Below are positions 52,001-62,665 of a DNA stretch of 64,000 bases, piece after piece (within the stretch, counting starts at the first letter, position 1; the number at the start of each line of letters is the position of its first letter). The translations under genes were made by a program, and so were the position numbers. A model generated the notes under the pieces. That model did not search any database. It was not told where the DNA came from and saw nothing but the letters and a program-made list of their open reading frames with translations. Origin of the DNA: Litoditis marina (Eukaryota > Nematoda > Chromadorea > Rhabditida > Rhabditidae). The stretch lies in assembly GCA_964036275.1 (NCBI GenBank), contig OZ038433.1:39093336-39157335 (forward strand), given 5' to 3'.

Positions 52001-55000
52001 AAGGAAACTCTCGCGCTCCATGTTAAGAAAAACTCCCGCGCCCTATGTTAGGGAAACTCCCGCGCTCTATGTTAAGAAGAGCTCCCGCGCTCTATGTTAA
52101 GGAGAACTCCCGCGCTCTGCGTTAGGGAGAACTCCCGCGCTCTATGTTAAGGAGAGCTCCCGCGCTCTATGTTAAGGAAACTCTCGCGCTCCATGTTAAG
52201 AAAAACTCCCGCGCCCTATGTTAGGGAAACTCCCGCGCTCTATGTTAAGGAGAACTCCCGCGCCCTATGTTAAGGAGAACTCACGCGCTCTATGTTAAGG
52301 AGAACTCCCGCGCTCACTGTTAAGAAGAGCTCCCGCGCTCTATGTTAAGGAGAACTCCCGCGCTCTATGTTAGGGGAACTCCCGCGCTCTGCGTTAGGGA
52401 GAACTCCCGCGCTCTATGTTAAGGAGAGCTCCCGCGCTCTATGTTAAGGAAACTCTCGCGCTCACTGTTAAGAAAAACTCCCGCGCCCTATGTTAGGGAA
52501 ACTCCCGCGCTCTATGTTAAGGAGAACTCCCGCGCCCTATGTTAAGGAGAACTCACGCGCTCTATGTTAAGGAGAACTCCCGCGCTCACTGTTAAGAAGA
52601 GCTCCCGCGCTCTATGTTAAGGAGAACTCCCGCGCTCTATGTTAGGGGAACTCCCGCGCTCTATGTTAGGGGAACTCCCGCGCTCTGCGTTAGGGAGAAC
52701 TCCCGCGCTCTATGTTAAGGAGAGCTCCCGCGCTCTATGTTAAGGAAACTCTCGCGCTCCATGTTAAGAAAAACTCCCGCGCCCTATGTTAGGGAAACTC
52801 CCGCGCTCTATGTTAAGGAGAACTCCCGCGCCCTATGTTAAGGAGAACTCACGCGCTCTATGTTAAGGAGAACTCCCGCGCTCACTGTTAAGAAGAGCTC
52901 CCGCGCTCTATGTTAAGGAGAACTCCCGCGCTCTATGTTAGGGGAACTCCCGCGCTCTATGTTAGGGGAACTCCCGCGCTCTGCGTTAGGGAGAACTCCC
53001 GCGCTCTATGTTAAGGAGAGCTCCCGCGCTCTATGTTAAGGAAACTCTCGCGCTCCATGTTAAGAAAAACTCCCGCGCCCTATGTTAGGGAAACTCCCGC
53101 GCTCTATGTTAAGGAGAACTCCCGCGCCCTATGTTAAGGAGAACTCACGCGCTCTATGTTAAGGAGAACTCCCGCGCTCACTGTTAAGAAGAGCTCCCGC
53201 GCTCTATGTTAAGGAGAACTCCCGCGCTCTATGTTAGGGGAACTCCCGCGCTCTGCGTTAGGGAGAACTCCCGCGCTCTATGTTAAGGAGAGCTCCCGCG
53301 CTCTATGTTAAGGAGAACTCCCGCACTCACTGTTAAGAAGAGCTCCCGCGCTCTATGTTAAGGAGAACTCCCGCGCCCTATGTTAGGGGAACTCCCGCGC
53401 TCACTGTTAAAAAGAGCTCCCGCGCTCTATGTTAAGGAGAATTCTCGCGCTGTATATTAAAGAGAACTCCCGAGCTCGAGGACTTTTCAAGGACGAAATG
53501 AAAATAAAAAAAACTTCTCGACGCGCCCTATGTTAGGGGAACTCCCGCGTTATATGCTAAGGAGAACTTTCGCTCTCAATGTTGAGGAGAACTACCGCGC
53601 TCTATGTTAAGGAGAACTCTCGCGCTGTATATTAAAGAGGACTCCCGAGCTCGAGGACTTTTCAAAGACGAAATGAAAATAAAATAAAACTTCTCGACGC
53701 AATCACTGACCTAGACTCATCAAGGGAGGGACCCGGGCGTAGCCCGGGGTACCTTCCTTGTTACCAATACAATCTTTTTGTGTATTAGTTTCAAAAAATG
53801 AACAATGTATATATTGTGCGTTTATGAAATGAACTCACCATGTAGCACACAGTTCACTATGGTCACGGTCATGTCTACTACACCCAAGACGAACATTATT
53901 TTGTAGCATGAGTTCATGATGAGTTCCTTCGAAGAAATAGCGATCATACATAGACCATACAGTGTCTGAAACTTGTGAGATTATTTGAACGGCTTTTGCT
54001 ACCGCTCAAATTCTTTTCATATTTTGAATGAATTGAAGTTTTGACCGAATACTCCAGAGAAACGGTAGTTCATTCATATCTAATAGGGAATCTGATTGGA
54101 ATGGCAAGTTCTGATGAAACTTCATTTTTTAAAAGTTCATTCCCAGTTTTCTTTTTGAATGTGTTGGTTCTATTCCTGTCCCCAAATAACCATTATGGAT
54201 GGTTGATCAATGAAAAATACCTCAACAAGTAGTCCAAATAATATTGAACACAATCCGTTGAAAAGGTGTTTGGTTCCGTTTTTCGCGGTCCACTGATTGG
54301 GCCGCATTGCACTGCAATGCACTGTTACGGAAGAGTCATAGTTTGTTCGAAGTTAAGCAATTTGAAAGATCTGTTGAATGAGAAAAAATTCCGCGTAGGA
54401 CTGGCCCGGCACCTGGCAAATCGGACGTACTTACGAGAACATCTCCTGTCAATTTCGTTAGCCGGTCCATGGACATGACTGATTAAAACGTGTGTGTGAA
54501 GCGCGCGCAGTCGGCAAGTCGTTATCCATGGATTTCGGCTGTGTGAAACCCTGTTCGATTAGTCCAAAACTGACATAAACATTCGGTCCATGTTATACGG
54601 ATGGTCGATTCCATAGTCACGTGCGACGTGTGAGGCACATTCAAGTTAAGGAACGTGCAGTGAGAGTATGCTCACTATCTCAACGTTTTTCGCGGTTCCA
54701 GGTAAATCACTACAGCCCCTCCATTTTCTCGATATTGGCATGGAAGCACCCCCCCCCCCCGCGGAGAACAAAACTTCTCTAATTGGCTTTTGCTCACTTT
54801 TTGTATCCAACACATTCTCTACATTTTCTTCAATAACACATTGAACACTTGAACTAATTCGTTCTGGTTAACATTGAGTAACGAATGTCGAAATACACTC
54901 GTTAGATACCCAGGGGGCTCTTAATCTTCATAAGTATTGTCTGACCTTTCTTATCTCGTGGTTTTGTGCTCCCTCGAGGGGGAAAAACAAACTTTATAAC

Positions 55001-55639
55001 TCGGAAACACACAAGTCTCGAGGCATCATCTAAATTAATATTCCTCTTGGGATCAAGATTGTTGTACTCGAGATGTTTCTCGTTCTATGAACCCAAATGT
55101 CAGAGAAGCAGGTGTTACTCAGACAGAGCCTGGGGTAGTTGGAGGGGGACATAAGGGGGCGTGGCTTATCAGTTCAGGCCTGGCTCGACAAATCAAAGCC
55201 GCGCCCCACTTTTTCATTTTTCAATACGCCAAAACTGCGGTTTAGAGTTGATAAAGTTGAAGATTGAGTTGTAAAATGAGAATTATTGAGAAAATTAGAT
55301 GTAAATGCATATAATCTCTCCTCTTTTGCTGAAAGATAAAGAAGTGTCGTTTTCAGAGTATGGGACTTAGCCCCGAGATCTATCATAGTAACTGACAGAC
55401 ATTGATGATTCTGCGAAAACAAATAAATGAGCGGCACATGCACGCTGTTAAAAATAAATATTATATTATTTCGAAGAATATGGAAAAGTCAATTCCAACA
55501 GCATATTGGTGGTATAAAAGCTAAAGCACCCATTAGCGAAACACACTCCCAAACGTGTTCTCAACGTCAAGTTAATTTTTGTCTACCTGCAATCGTAATC
55601 ATCAGCGGTGTTTCCTCCGTAAGCGAAGATCCGCTCCAT
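49034..55639 (-). CDS. Serpentine chemoreceptor, class T (Srt) family, multi-exon
   Basis: Seven-transmembrane receptor expected in sensory-neuron cilia. Exons (5' to 3'): 55587-55639, [one not found], 53839-53965, 51300-51368, 51082-51148, 50745-50913, 49994-50122, 49612-49741, 49034-49143. From 53,965 on, all phases match and no stop interrupts. Srt hallmarks: N-terminal MERIFAYGG...YDC; SCYKIMFVLGVVDM (TM1-2); LWCSSC...INRLLYI (TM3); RVFSTPRTYL; WFFNPFISPN; TNIAHTWNNFGLV (TM5); QSSIICGFNFSASI (TM6); GHVSWQVAQGCPPFVYLFMN (TM7); IRRKVLKLLGF. Most introns have TTTCAG/TTGCAG-type acceptors. Exon 1 follows tgtttcag at about 55,679, a possible trans-splice acceptor. The exon joining YDC to TM1 was not located, so an N-terminal lesion cannot be excluded. 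Confidence 0.85.
50233..50412 (+). CDS. Possible small secreted Cys-rich peptide in an srt intron
   Basis: Fifty-nine codons: a hydrophobic signal-like N-terminus (LVYIFFIYWFLLYC), then a Cys-rich region (CTARCSTQDETCHAECPCPG) and a stop. It lies on the opposite strand, entirely inside the 622-nt intron 50123-50744 of the receptor gene. I found no convincing promoter or homologue in the window. It may be a chance open frame; the signal-plus-cysteine layout is the only support. Confidence 0.2.
   Translation: MAFNACSSLVYIFFIYWFLLYCLNCTARCSTQDETCHAECPCPGPPPKYRYLWDHSVVG
51731..51754 (+). repeat. TCTG microsatellite
   Basis: Six tandem copies of the tetranucleotide, in the large srt intron. Confidence 0.95.
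51911..53660 (+). repeat. ~25-bp minisatellite (about 70 units) inside an srt intron
   Basis: Unit of 24-25 bp, ctctatgttaaggagaactc followed by ccgcg, with variants (ctctgcgttaggg, cactgttaagaag, gccctatgttaggg). The marker ctctgcgtta recurs at about 52,115, 52,387, 52,683, 52,979 and 53,251, giving higher-order spacings near 272 and 296 bp. From about 53,470 the array is interrupted by a duplicated segment (ctcgaggacttttcaa to aacttctcgacg). It lies in the 2.5-kb intron 51369-53838. Confidence 0.95.
55108..55400 (+). repeat. Dispersed repeat family R2, copy 2
   Basis: Same blocks as at 9012 (actcagacagagcctggggt, gagggggacataa, gcgtggctta, gagaaaattagat, gggactta) with about 60 bp of extra sequence after the third block. 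It falls within the first srt intron region, where the missing exon is expected. Confidence 0.65.
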
Positions 55640-56286
55640 ACTCGTCCGAACTGAGTTGAACACCCCAACGACCACACTGAAACATGAGCACAGGTTCGCT
55701 TCACCAACTTGTGACTCCTGCCATCACGCGGTCGGATATTCGAAAGGATGTTCTTTTATGCTCACAATTTACTTTATACTTCACCTAGTATGTAGATAGA
55801 AAGGTAAAAACGAAATCCTCGAATCAATAAGATTTCTGTATGGGTATACATGAAAGGCTCAAAGCCTCAGAAGATATAAATGACAAGAAACAAATTATGC
55901 ACAAAACTCCAATTCTCAAATCTTCTTCAAAATCGTTTCTAAAAGCAGCTGTTATAGAATGTTATGGTAGATTAAGAAAGTCATCTCTCAGTATTGTAGG
56001 CGTGAATGCTAACCATCGGAACTAACATAGAGCGAGAACGAAATGAATGTCACTTGCAGAAGAGTTGGGTAGACAGTGCTATGAGTAAAACGTGAGACGG
56101 CCGCGACATTGTCGTTGCCGTCTAAGTTTCAACTGTTGTTTATCAGTCTGCGTCTCCTCAAAACATACGCTATTTTCATGAGTAAAACTTGTCACGGCAG
56201 CGACATTGTCGTTGCCGTCTCAATTTCGACTCAGTCGGCGGGGGCCGAGTCAGTAATTTATCAGATTTATCAGTACTCTCCAATTG
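55640..56286. other. Upstream region of the srt gene
   Basis: Minus-strand leader with tgtttcag at about 55,675-55,682. The remainder is AT-rich, with a local duplication of gacattgtcgttgccgtct near 56,105 and 56,203. No other gene is recognised. Confidence 0.4.
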
Positions 56287-56294
56287 GCGCACGG

Positions 56295-56931
56295 TAGGGT
56301 TGTTAATCAATTCCAAAAATCAAGTCAATTCCAATTCCAATTCTTTTGTTTCTCAAAAACCACTCAATTCCAATCCCAATTCTTTTCAATTCTCGAAAAC
56401 CACTCAATTCCAATTCCAATTCTTTTGCATTTCGCAAAACCACTCAATTCCAATTCCAATTCTTTTAGATTTTCAAAAACTGCTCAATTCCAATTCCAAT
56501 TCTGACCAATTCCTCGAAATCTCAGATTTTCAATTCCAATTCCATTGGAATTGATTGGAATTGATTGGAATTGATTAGAATTGACTTTTTCCAACTTCAT
56601 GTCAGTTTTTTTCAAAAAACGAAGATAAACAATGTTCACTTTGGTTCCATTGAACGAGAGATGGTAACGAACCAGGAAAAATAGCATGGAATTGTAAATC
56701 AATTCTGAATCAATTCTGAGAGAAAATCAAGTCAATTCCAATTCCAATTCCAGTTGCTCTGATATACGAAAGAATTGCAATTGCAATTCCAGAAATTTTT
56801 TGACATACAAAAGAATTGGAATTGCAATTCCAATTTATTTCGACAGACAAAAAGAATTGGAATTGCAATTCTTTTGGATGATTATCTCAATTCTATCAAT
56901 TCCAATTCCAATTCCAATTCTAACAACCCTA
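56295..56931. mobile_element. hAT-like MITE with an AATTCC simple-sequence body
   Basis: Ends TAGGGTTGTTAA and its inverted copy CTAACAACCCTA enclose 637 bp made largely of aattcc words on the left and aattgg/aattgc words on the right. Flanks gcgcacgg (56287-56294) and gcgcgcgg (56932-56939) match at 7 of 8 positions, an 8-bp target duplication as hAT transposases make. No coding capacity; open frames rich in QFQFQ are by-products of the repeat. Confidence 0.65.
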
Positions 56932-57315
56932 GCGCGCGGGGATCTTTGCGCCAACCCAACCTTACAATTGAAGGAATTTCTATACAATCTGAATCGCTAT
57001 GTGAACTCAGAGAATAAAAAAAGAACATATGTGTGGGTTTCAATAGGCATTCGATAAACTTGGTAAATGAAAACAGTTGCATAGTACCGTCTAGTAAAGT
57101 CGCCAGCATGGACATTTTCATTGCAAGTAACACAGGTATAAACACAATCGTCCCAGGTTGCTTTTCACGTGAAATTAGAGCCTCTTTAATTGTCTACAAT
57201 TTTTTAAGTGTGTAGCAATCAATTATTGTTCGAAGTTTACTAGATGTTGTGCGTAGAGTGATATTATGAGCTTCCGACTGGATCTCTTTCTTCCACATTC
57301 TTTCACCTTCCATAC

Positions 57316-58129
57316 TAGGGCTGTTAACCGATTATGAAAAACCGATTATTTCGGTTTTCGACTTTCGAGCCATTTCAGAATTTCAATTCGATTCGATTTC
57401 GATTATGAGTATGTTCTAAAAAACCGATTATTTCAATTTTTTTTTGATTTTGCCGGGAATTTTTTTCTCAACAAAACAAGCTCATCAATATCGGAGAAGT
57501 GCTCATCAACAAGTTATTGAGACTACCAACTATGAAAAAATTAATACTGCATGAAATATATCGATGAATGTAAAACTGACAACATTTTCTACCAATCAAA
57601 GTGTCGTTGACACAAAGCATTGCACAGCAGACTTACTACTACTAAAACTAGGCAGAAATTTTCGGAGAATAGTAGACAACTTATCCACTACTACATATGA
57701 CAGTTCGACAGAACAGTACAGAACACTTTTCCTCGCCCTGTAGGAAAAAATGTTTTGTGTTCAAGACGTACGCAAAAACGAGCTGCACAACGTGTTCACA
57801 AAAAAATTTCTTAAAAGATTTTCGGTTCTTCTTTGAAATAATTAAAAGCTCACTTCAGGCTATATATATATATATTAAATGTACACTCTACTCATAATCA
57901 GAACTATAGTATGATGCTTCCTAAGCGAAATTTGACCATTTTCCGAAATTAGAATCGAAACTTGAAAATAATCGAAATTTCGTATCTGAAAAATTTCGAC
58001 TTTTTCGATTTTCGATTTTCAACACATTTGGTCTAATCTCAGTTTTTCGAGTTTCGACTTTTTCCATTTTGGCAAAATTTCGATTATTTCGATTATATTC
58101 GGTTTTCGATTTCGATCTTAACAATCCTA
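57316..58129. mobile_element. hAT-like MITE with a CGATTATTTCG simple-sequence body
   Basis: Begins TAGGGCTGTTAACCG and ends TCTTAACAATCCTA (inverted). The exact 8-bp duplication TTCCATAC flanks it at 57308-57315 and 58130-58137. Subterminal regions consist of accgattatttcgg and ttcgattttcga words; the middle (about 57.47-57.90 kb) is ordinary AT-rich DNA. There is no transposase, so this is a non-autonomous copy of the same family as the element at 56,295. Confidence 0.8.
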
Positions 58130-58137
58130 TTCCATAC

Positions 58138-58734
58138 AAGAAGGCAGTAAATGCAACTATAAAGGTTGTCTGATGAAGTAACAGTCATGCGAACCACAGA
58201 AACCTCAGTGATGTGTACCTACGACAATTCCTCAATTACATGAGCTCAAGGGAATAGTCACTCTTGTTCTATCGGTGTTCGTAGAACCCATTTAAATACG
58301 AGATCACATATCACGGGTCGATAAAGAGACCTTGCAGACCCCCAATACGTTCGAAAGACATGTGTACTTGATAATGACAACCCCATAATATGGAGTTCAC
58401 GAGTTTACGACGACGTCTTCAAATGACTCATACGATAAACACGAGGAACGGAGATACCTTGTTATCTGGGTATAGTTCATGAGACTATCAGAAGATCGTG
58501 TGTTTCATACAAGACGTGAGATCGTGGGTCATGATAACGTCTTGCCTATTCTTGTAAAATAGTTTTCCTGAGCTTTCGCAAGTCTCACAAACATTACTTC
58601 GCAGCCCGAAGTATATAATGAGATAGTTATAAGTATTGTATGTTTCTAACTATACGATTGGCTCATTTGAATTCCTAGAATGGCATGTTTGACTGCATGG
58701 CCAGAATTAATGTGTTCTAATGTAGCTGACTGAA
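58138..58734. other. Intergenic, nothing recognised
   Basis: No gene-like frame and no member of the repeat families described elsewhere. Confidence 0.4.
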
Positions 58735-59195
58735 TCGCGCGGAGCTCGAAGCGCTCTGCGTGAGTTGTCTTTGGTTTGGCCATTGCGGACTCGTTTTTTG
58801 CTTCTAATAGATAAAAAGCTTCAAATATAATAGTTTTTCGAAAACTAAAGGAAGAGAGAGTTAGAGAATCACGAATTGAAGATTGTGTGAAAATTTGAGC
58901 CAAATCGGATGATTTTCGCTCGAGTTATGATTTCATGTCGTTGTCGAAAAGTTCCTCGTCCTTTATCGCGCTCAGCGCGAAGCGCTGCGTGTGAGTTGTG
59001 TTTGGTTTGGCCATTGCGCACCCATTTTTGGCTTTCAAACCACAAAAGTCTTCGAATAAAACATTTTTTCGAAATTTAAAAAGAGAGAGAGCTAGATATC
59101 TATTCAATACATGTTGTGTGAAAAATTAGGAAAATCGGTCAAGGTTGAAAAAAGTTATGCTGTTGTGTCGTTATGAAAATTTCCGTTGTCCCTCG
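58735..59195 (+). repeat. Tandem dimer of a ~231-bp repeat
   Basis: Two diverged units both contain gcgaagcgctctgcgtg-type sequence, gagttgt.tttggtttggc, ccattgcg.ac and a purine-rich aagagagaga block, at about 58,745 and 58,976. Followed directly by GGCGCC-family sequence. Confidence 0.65.
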
Positions 59196-59815
59196 TCGCT
59201 CGGAGCGCGTCGCTCGTCCGGTGTCCGCATAGAAAATTATTTTTTTAACTACTGAACCGATTTGGCTGAAATTTGGCACACATGCGTAGACCCCAAAGTT
59301 AGCTCGGCCCCCGAAGTTCGGTGATGTCACGTTTTGTTTGGCGCTTGGCGCGGGCGCCAATAGGCGCCAGAAGCTGGAAAATATGTGTTCCCATTGATGA
59401 AATGCTCCCAAATTTTGCACAGGGGTTAGATTAGTGAATCCCAGGCTTTTCTGAAAATTTGGTGTCATGGTTTATATTTGGCGCCAAACGCTGGCGCCCA
59501 GTGGCGCCAAACTGGAACAATGCTAGGAAAGTAGGGTAACGAGCGATATGTTCCATAAATGTCCGAACTATGAACATAGTTGACGAATACGGCTTGGATA
59601 CCAACATTTCTTTGAGATTCTGCGCCAAAACGGTACTTTATCCGCCAAATGGCGCCAAAATTGAAAATAGGGTTTCTGAACCAAAAAACAGTCCGAAATT
59701 GTGCTAATTGGTCGAGGCCGTTCATTCTAGTTATTTTTTATCAATAAGAGTAACACGTTCCATATATAGCGCCAATGGCTGGCGCCCGTTCGCGCCAGTT
59801 GAGAAAAGATTTTCT
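59196..59815 (+). repeat. GGCGCC-family dispersed repeat
   Basis: Contains ggtgtccgcatag, actactgaaccgatttggc, and many ggcgcc palindromes (for example gcgcgggcgccaataggcgc). It is related to the copies at 2.95 and 4.69 kb and to the tandem units at 60.5 kb. Confidence 0.6.
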
Positions 59816-60084
59816 TTGTACTGTAAAGACGCAGATTTTTCACAATACTCAGATTTTAATTAACGAAGCGAAAAAAAAAAGCTGTTTTTTGAACCAGTTT
59901 CGCCTGTCACGCCAATTTAAGAGGTCAATTAGCGCCGAAAATATTTTAAAAGAGTAGGATCACATCGTTTGAAAACTTGGAACATCCAGATATCAGGATG
60001 TTTGAAGGTCACCACTATTCAAAAATCGTTTTTCTAAGTCAACTCTGAGAGTGGTTGTACTAGTACAACTAGCAAAAAGAGAAC

Positions 60085-60427
60085 AATTCGTAAAAAGTGG
60101 GGGACCAGGAAGTGTGTGAGTTCTGTTCGGTTTCACCGTTTTCTGCAAAAAGTGAACAATACGATGTTGTGAATGAGTGTGCAACAAAAAAAGAACAATA
60201 CATTTGTTTGCACAACGGTTCACAACGTTCTTAGGGGAAACCACTATGCACTTTTACGTTCAAGTTATACTTTGTATATTCTGTTTTTGTGAACCGTAGT
60301 GCAAACAAATGTATTGTTCTTTTTTTGTTGCACACTCATTCACAACATCGTATTGTTCACTTTTTGCAGAAAACGGTGAAACCGAACAGAACTCACACAC
60401 TTCCTGGTCCCCCACTTTTTACGAATT
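60085..60427. mobile_element. Palindromic MITE with 141-bp inverted arms, copy 1
   Basis: Arms 60,085-60,225 and 60,287-60,427 are nearly perfect inverted repeats (one mismatch noted near the inner end) around a 61-bp spacer. The outer end is aattcgtaaaaagtgggg. Arm sequence also includes tgaacaatacg and aacaatacatttg. No coding capacity. Confidence 0.8.
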
Positions 60428-60499
60428 TCCTTTCCTTTAAGTTCCTCGTCGTCCAGTAATTCGTCCCTCCTCCCTCGTCCCTCGTCCCTCACGGAATTC

Positions 60500-60860
60500 T
60501 GTCCGCATAGTATTGGAAAAACTACTGAACCGATTCAGCTGAAATTTGGAACATGAGTTCTAATGCAAAAGTTAGTCCCGCGCGCCAAATATGAGATGTA
60601 TAGCTTCCTATTGGCGCCGGGCGCGGGCGCCAGTAGGCGCCAAAAACGACTATTGGAAAAACTACTGAAGCGATTTACCTGAAATTTGGAACATGAGTTT
60701 TAATGCAAAAGTTATCCCCGCGCGCCAAATATGAGATGTATAGCTTCCTAGTGACGCCGGGCGCGGGCGCCAATAGCCGCCAAAAACGACTATTGGAAAA
60801 ACTACTGCACCGATTCAGCTGAAATTTAAAACATGGGTTCTAATGCCAAAGTTAGCCCGC
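60500..60860 (+). repeat. GGCGCC-family tandem repeat, ~140-bp unit, nearly three copies
   Basis: The phrase attggaaaaactactg recurs at about 60,513, 60,653 and 60,793, each followed by cgatt, tgaaatttgg-like sequence and, in the first two, a gcgcgggcgcca block. It lies between the two palindromic MITEs. Confidence 0.8.
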
Positions 60861-60936
60861 GCGCCTTCTCACAAGATCCACTCTGTGAATAGGCAACATA
60901 TGAAGTTGTAGGAGTACAACTAGCAAAAAAAGGACA

Positions 60937-61307
60937 ATTAGTAAAAAGTGGGGGAACCAACAAATGTGTGAGTTGTGTTTGGTTCGACCTCGATATCAGC
61001 AAAAAGTGAACGATACGAATTGATGTGATACTGTAGCAGAAGTATTCTGCAAAAATAGAACAATACAAATGTTGCACAATGGTTCACAACGCACGCATGT
61101 CGTCAAAGTACTCATGAAATACCCTTCGGCAATTTCTGAAATACCATGCGGGCTTCGTGAACCATTGTGCAACATTTGTATTGTTCTATTTTTGCAGAAT
61201 ACTTCTGCTACAGTATCACATCAATTCGTATCGTTCACTTTTTGCTGATATCGAGGTCGAACCAAACACAACTCACACATTTGTTGGTTCCCCCACTTTT
61301 TACTAAT
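60937..61307. mobile_element. Palindromic MITE with 151-bp inverted arms, copy 2
   Basis: Arms 60,937-61,087 and 61,157-61,307 appear identical, inverted around a 69-bp spacer, so open frames on the two strands encode the same peptide; this is an effect of the palindrome. Outer end attagtaaaaagtggggg. The family is shared with copy 1, and similarity extends about 25 bp beyond the left arm (gtacaactagcaaaaa) in both copies. Confidence 0.85.
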
Positions 61308-62665
61308 CAGAGTTGTGTCCGAAAATACTCAGCCATTTTCGCTGATGTAAATGATGTACGATATAATATATATAATGAGTTGATTTTTTCGTTTATTTTT
61401 CTCTGAACTTTTATGGAAAATGCTCTACAATTTTATTGTTGATTTTTGAAATGAACACCCAATGAGATTTAACTGATTTAACTGTTGAAACTAAATTTTT
61501 GTTATTTCTTCTAGTCATTTTATTAAATTCTAATTCTGCGATTACCGGTCACATGTAATTGTTCGAACCATTTACTAGAATTTTATTGCCTCTGATATGA
61601 ATATGATTGTTTAAGGTTGTTTATTTTGGTATTATATTCAATGTTTATTGAGTTTGCGTTTTTTTCTATTGTTTTTTTTGTACCCGTGCTCTTGTTACGA
61701 TGTTAAATGTGATGGGAATAAAATCTTGTAAATACTTTTTGATAAATGACAACATTTAAATGTGAAATTCAATTGAAAAAATGGTGTGATTTCGTTTTAT
61801 ATTGAAAATTAATTATATTCCGGTCAGCTCATTTTGGAAGCTACCGTAACCCCGCGCTCATTTTCCTGAGCTACCGTACCTCAAAACGCTAGTTGTTTCC
61901 CTAGTTGATATCAACATTGCGTTTTTTCCTCGCGTATCTACTAGCGTTCAGGCTTCAGAGTAGGTCATTCGGTACCTCATGATACCTCCGCGCTTCACAT
62001 ACTCTCTCGCATGCGATATTGTTCTCTATGCGGTGAGATAATCAGGCATTCGCACAGTTACAAACAATACATCTCATGAATAGATAACCTTCTCTCAGGT
62101 TAGTGAACTGGGTTGTGTTCGTTTTTATGGAAAGCCATCACAGGCTTCCATTTTTTTTGAAAGGACTCTTCAAATCTTAATTTATCTATTCATTATTAAT
62201 TTGTTTCACGCCGGCCATTTGTTGCTGAGTCTTGCCATGTAACAGTCTGACGACACTCAAAATTCGCCATACTTGCCCACGACAGTCTACTTGGAGGTTC
62301 AGATTCGGTACTGCGCCAGTTCTTCTCTCCAAGTAGACTACGTGTTATTTTTTGCCTCTATCACTTACGCAACCAGGAACTCGTTAAGACACTCTAAGAA
62401 CATGATGTCGACACCATGTTCTCCACACATCACTGTAGACGCCTCTACGAACGCATCCAGGCCTCCCCTTCACGAAAATACCAGTTACAAACTTATAATT
62501 TTCCGAGAATTGTCAGAACCTATAAACGCAACTAGTGAACTCATGACCAACAGAATTTGAAACGATTAAGTGTCCTTGAAAAAATATCATTGGGTTCAGA
62601 GTGAGTGTATTGAAGTTTGGACTGACCAAACTTTTGTTGGTTTTCGACGTTTCACTTTCATTTAC
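61308..62665. other. Mostly AT-rich DNA, no gene recognised
   Basis: 61.3-61.8 kb is strongly AT-rich. A 95-codon plus-strand frame at 62,273-62,560 has no recognisable product and contains a local inverted repeat (tctacttggag with ctccaagtaga). Further 3' exons of the minus-strand gene at the right edge may lie here but could not be identified. Confidence 0.35.

Noticed and set aside
56189..57017. Asn/Gln/Phe-rich ORFs that could look like prion-like proteins
   Set aside because: They are translations of AATTCC/AATTGG simple sequence inside a MITE.
60826..61406. Two ORFs on opposite strands encoding the same peptide, as a duplicated gene
   Set aside because: The identity is produced by the inverted arms of one palindromic MITE.
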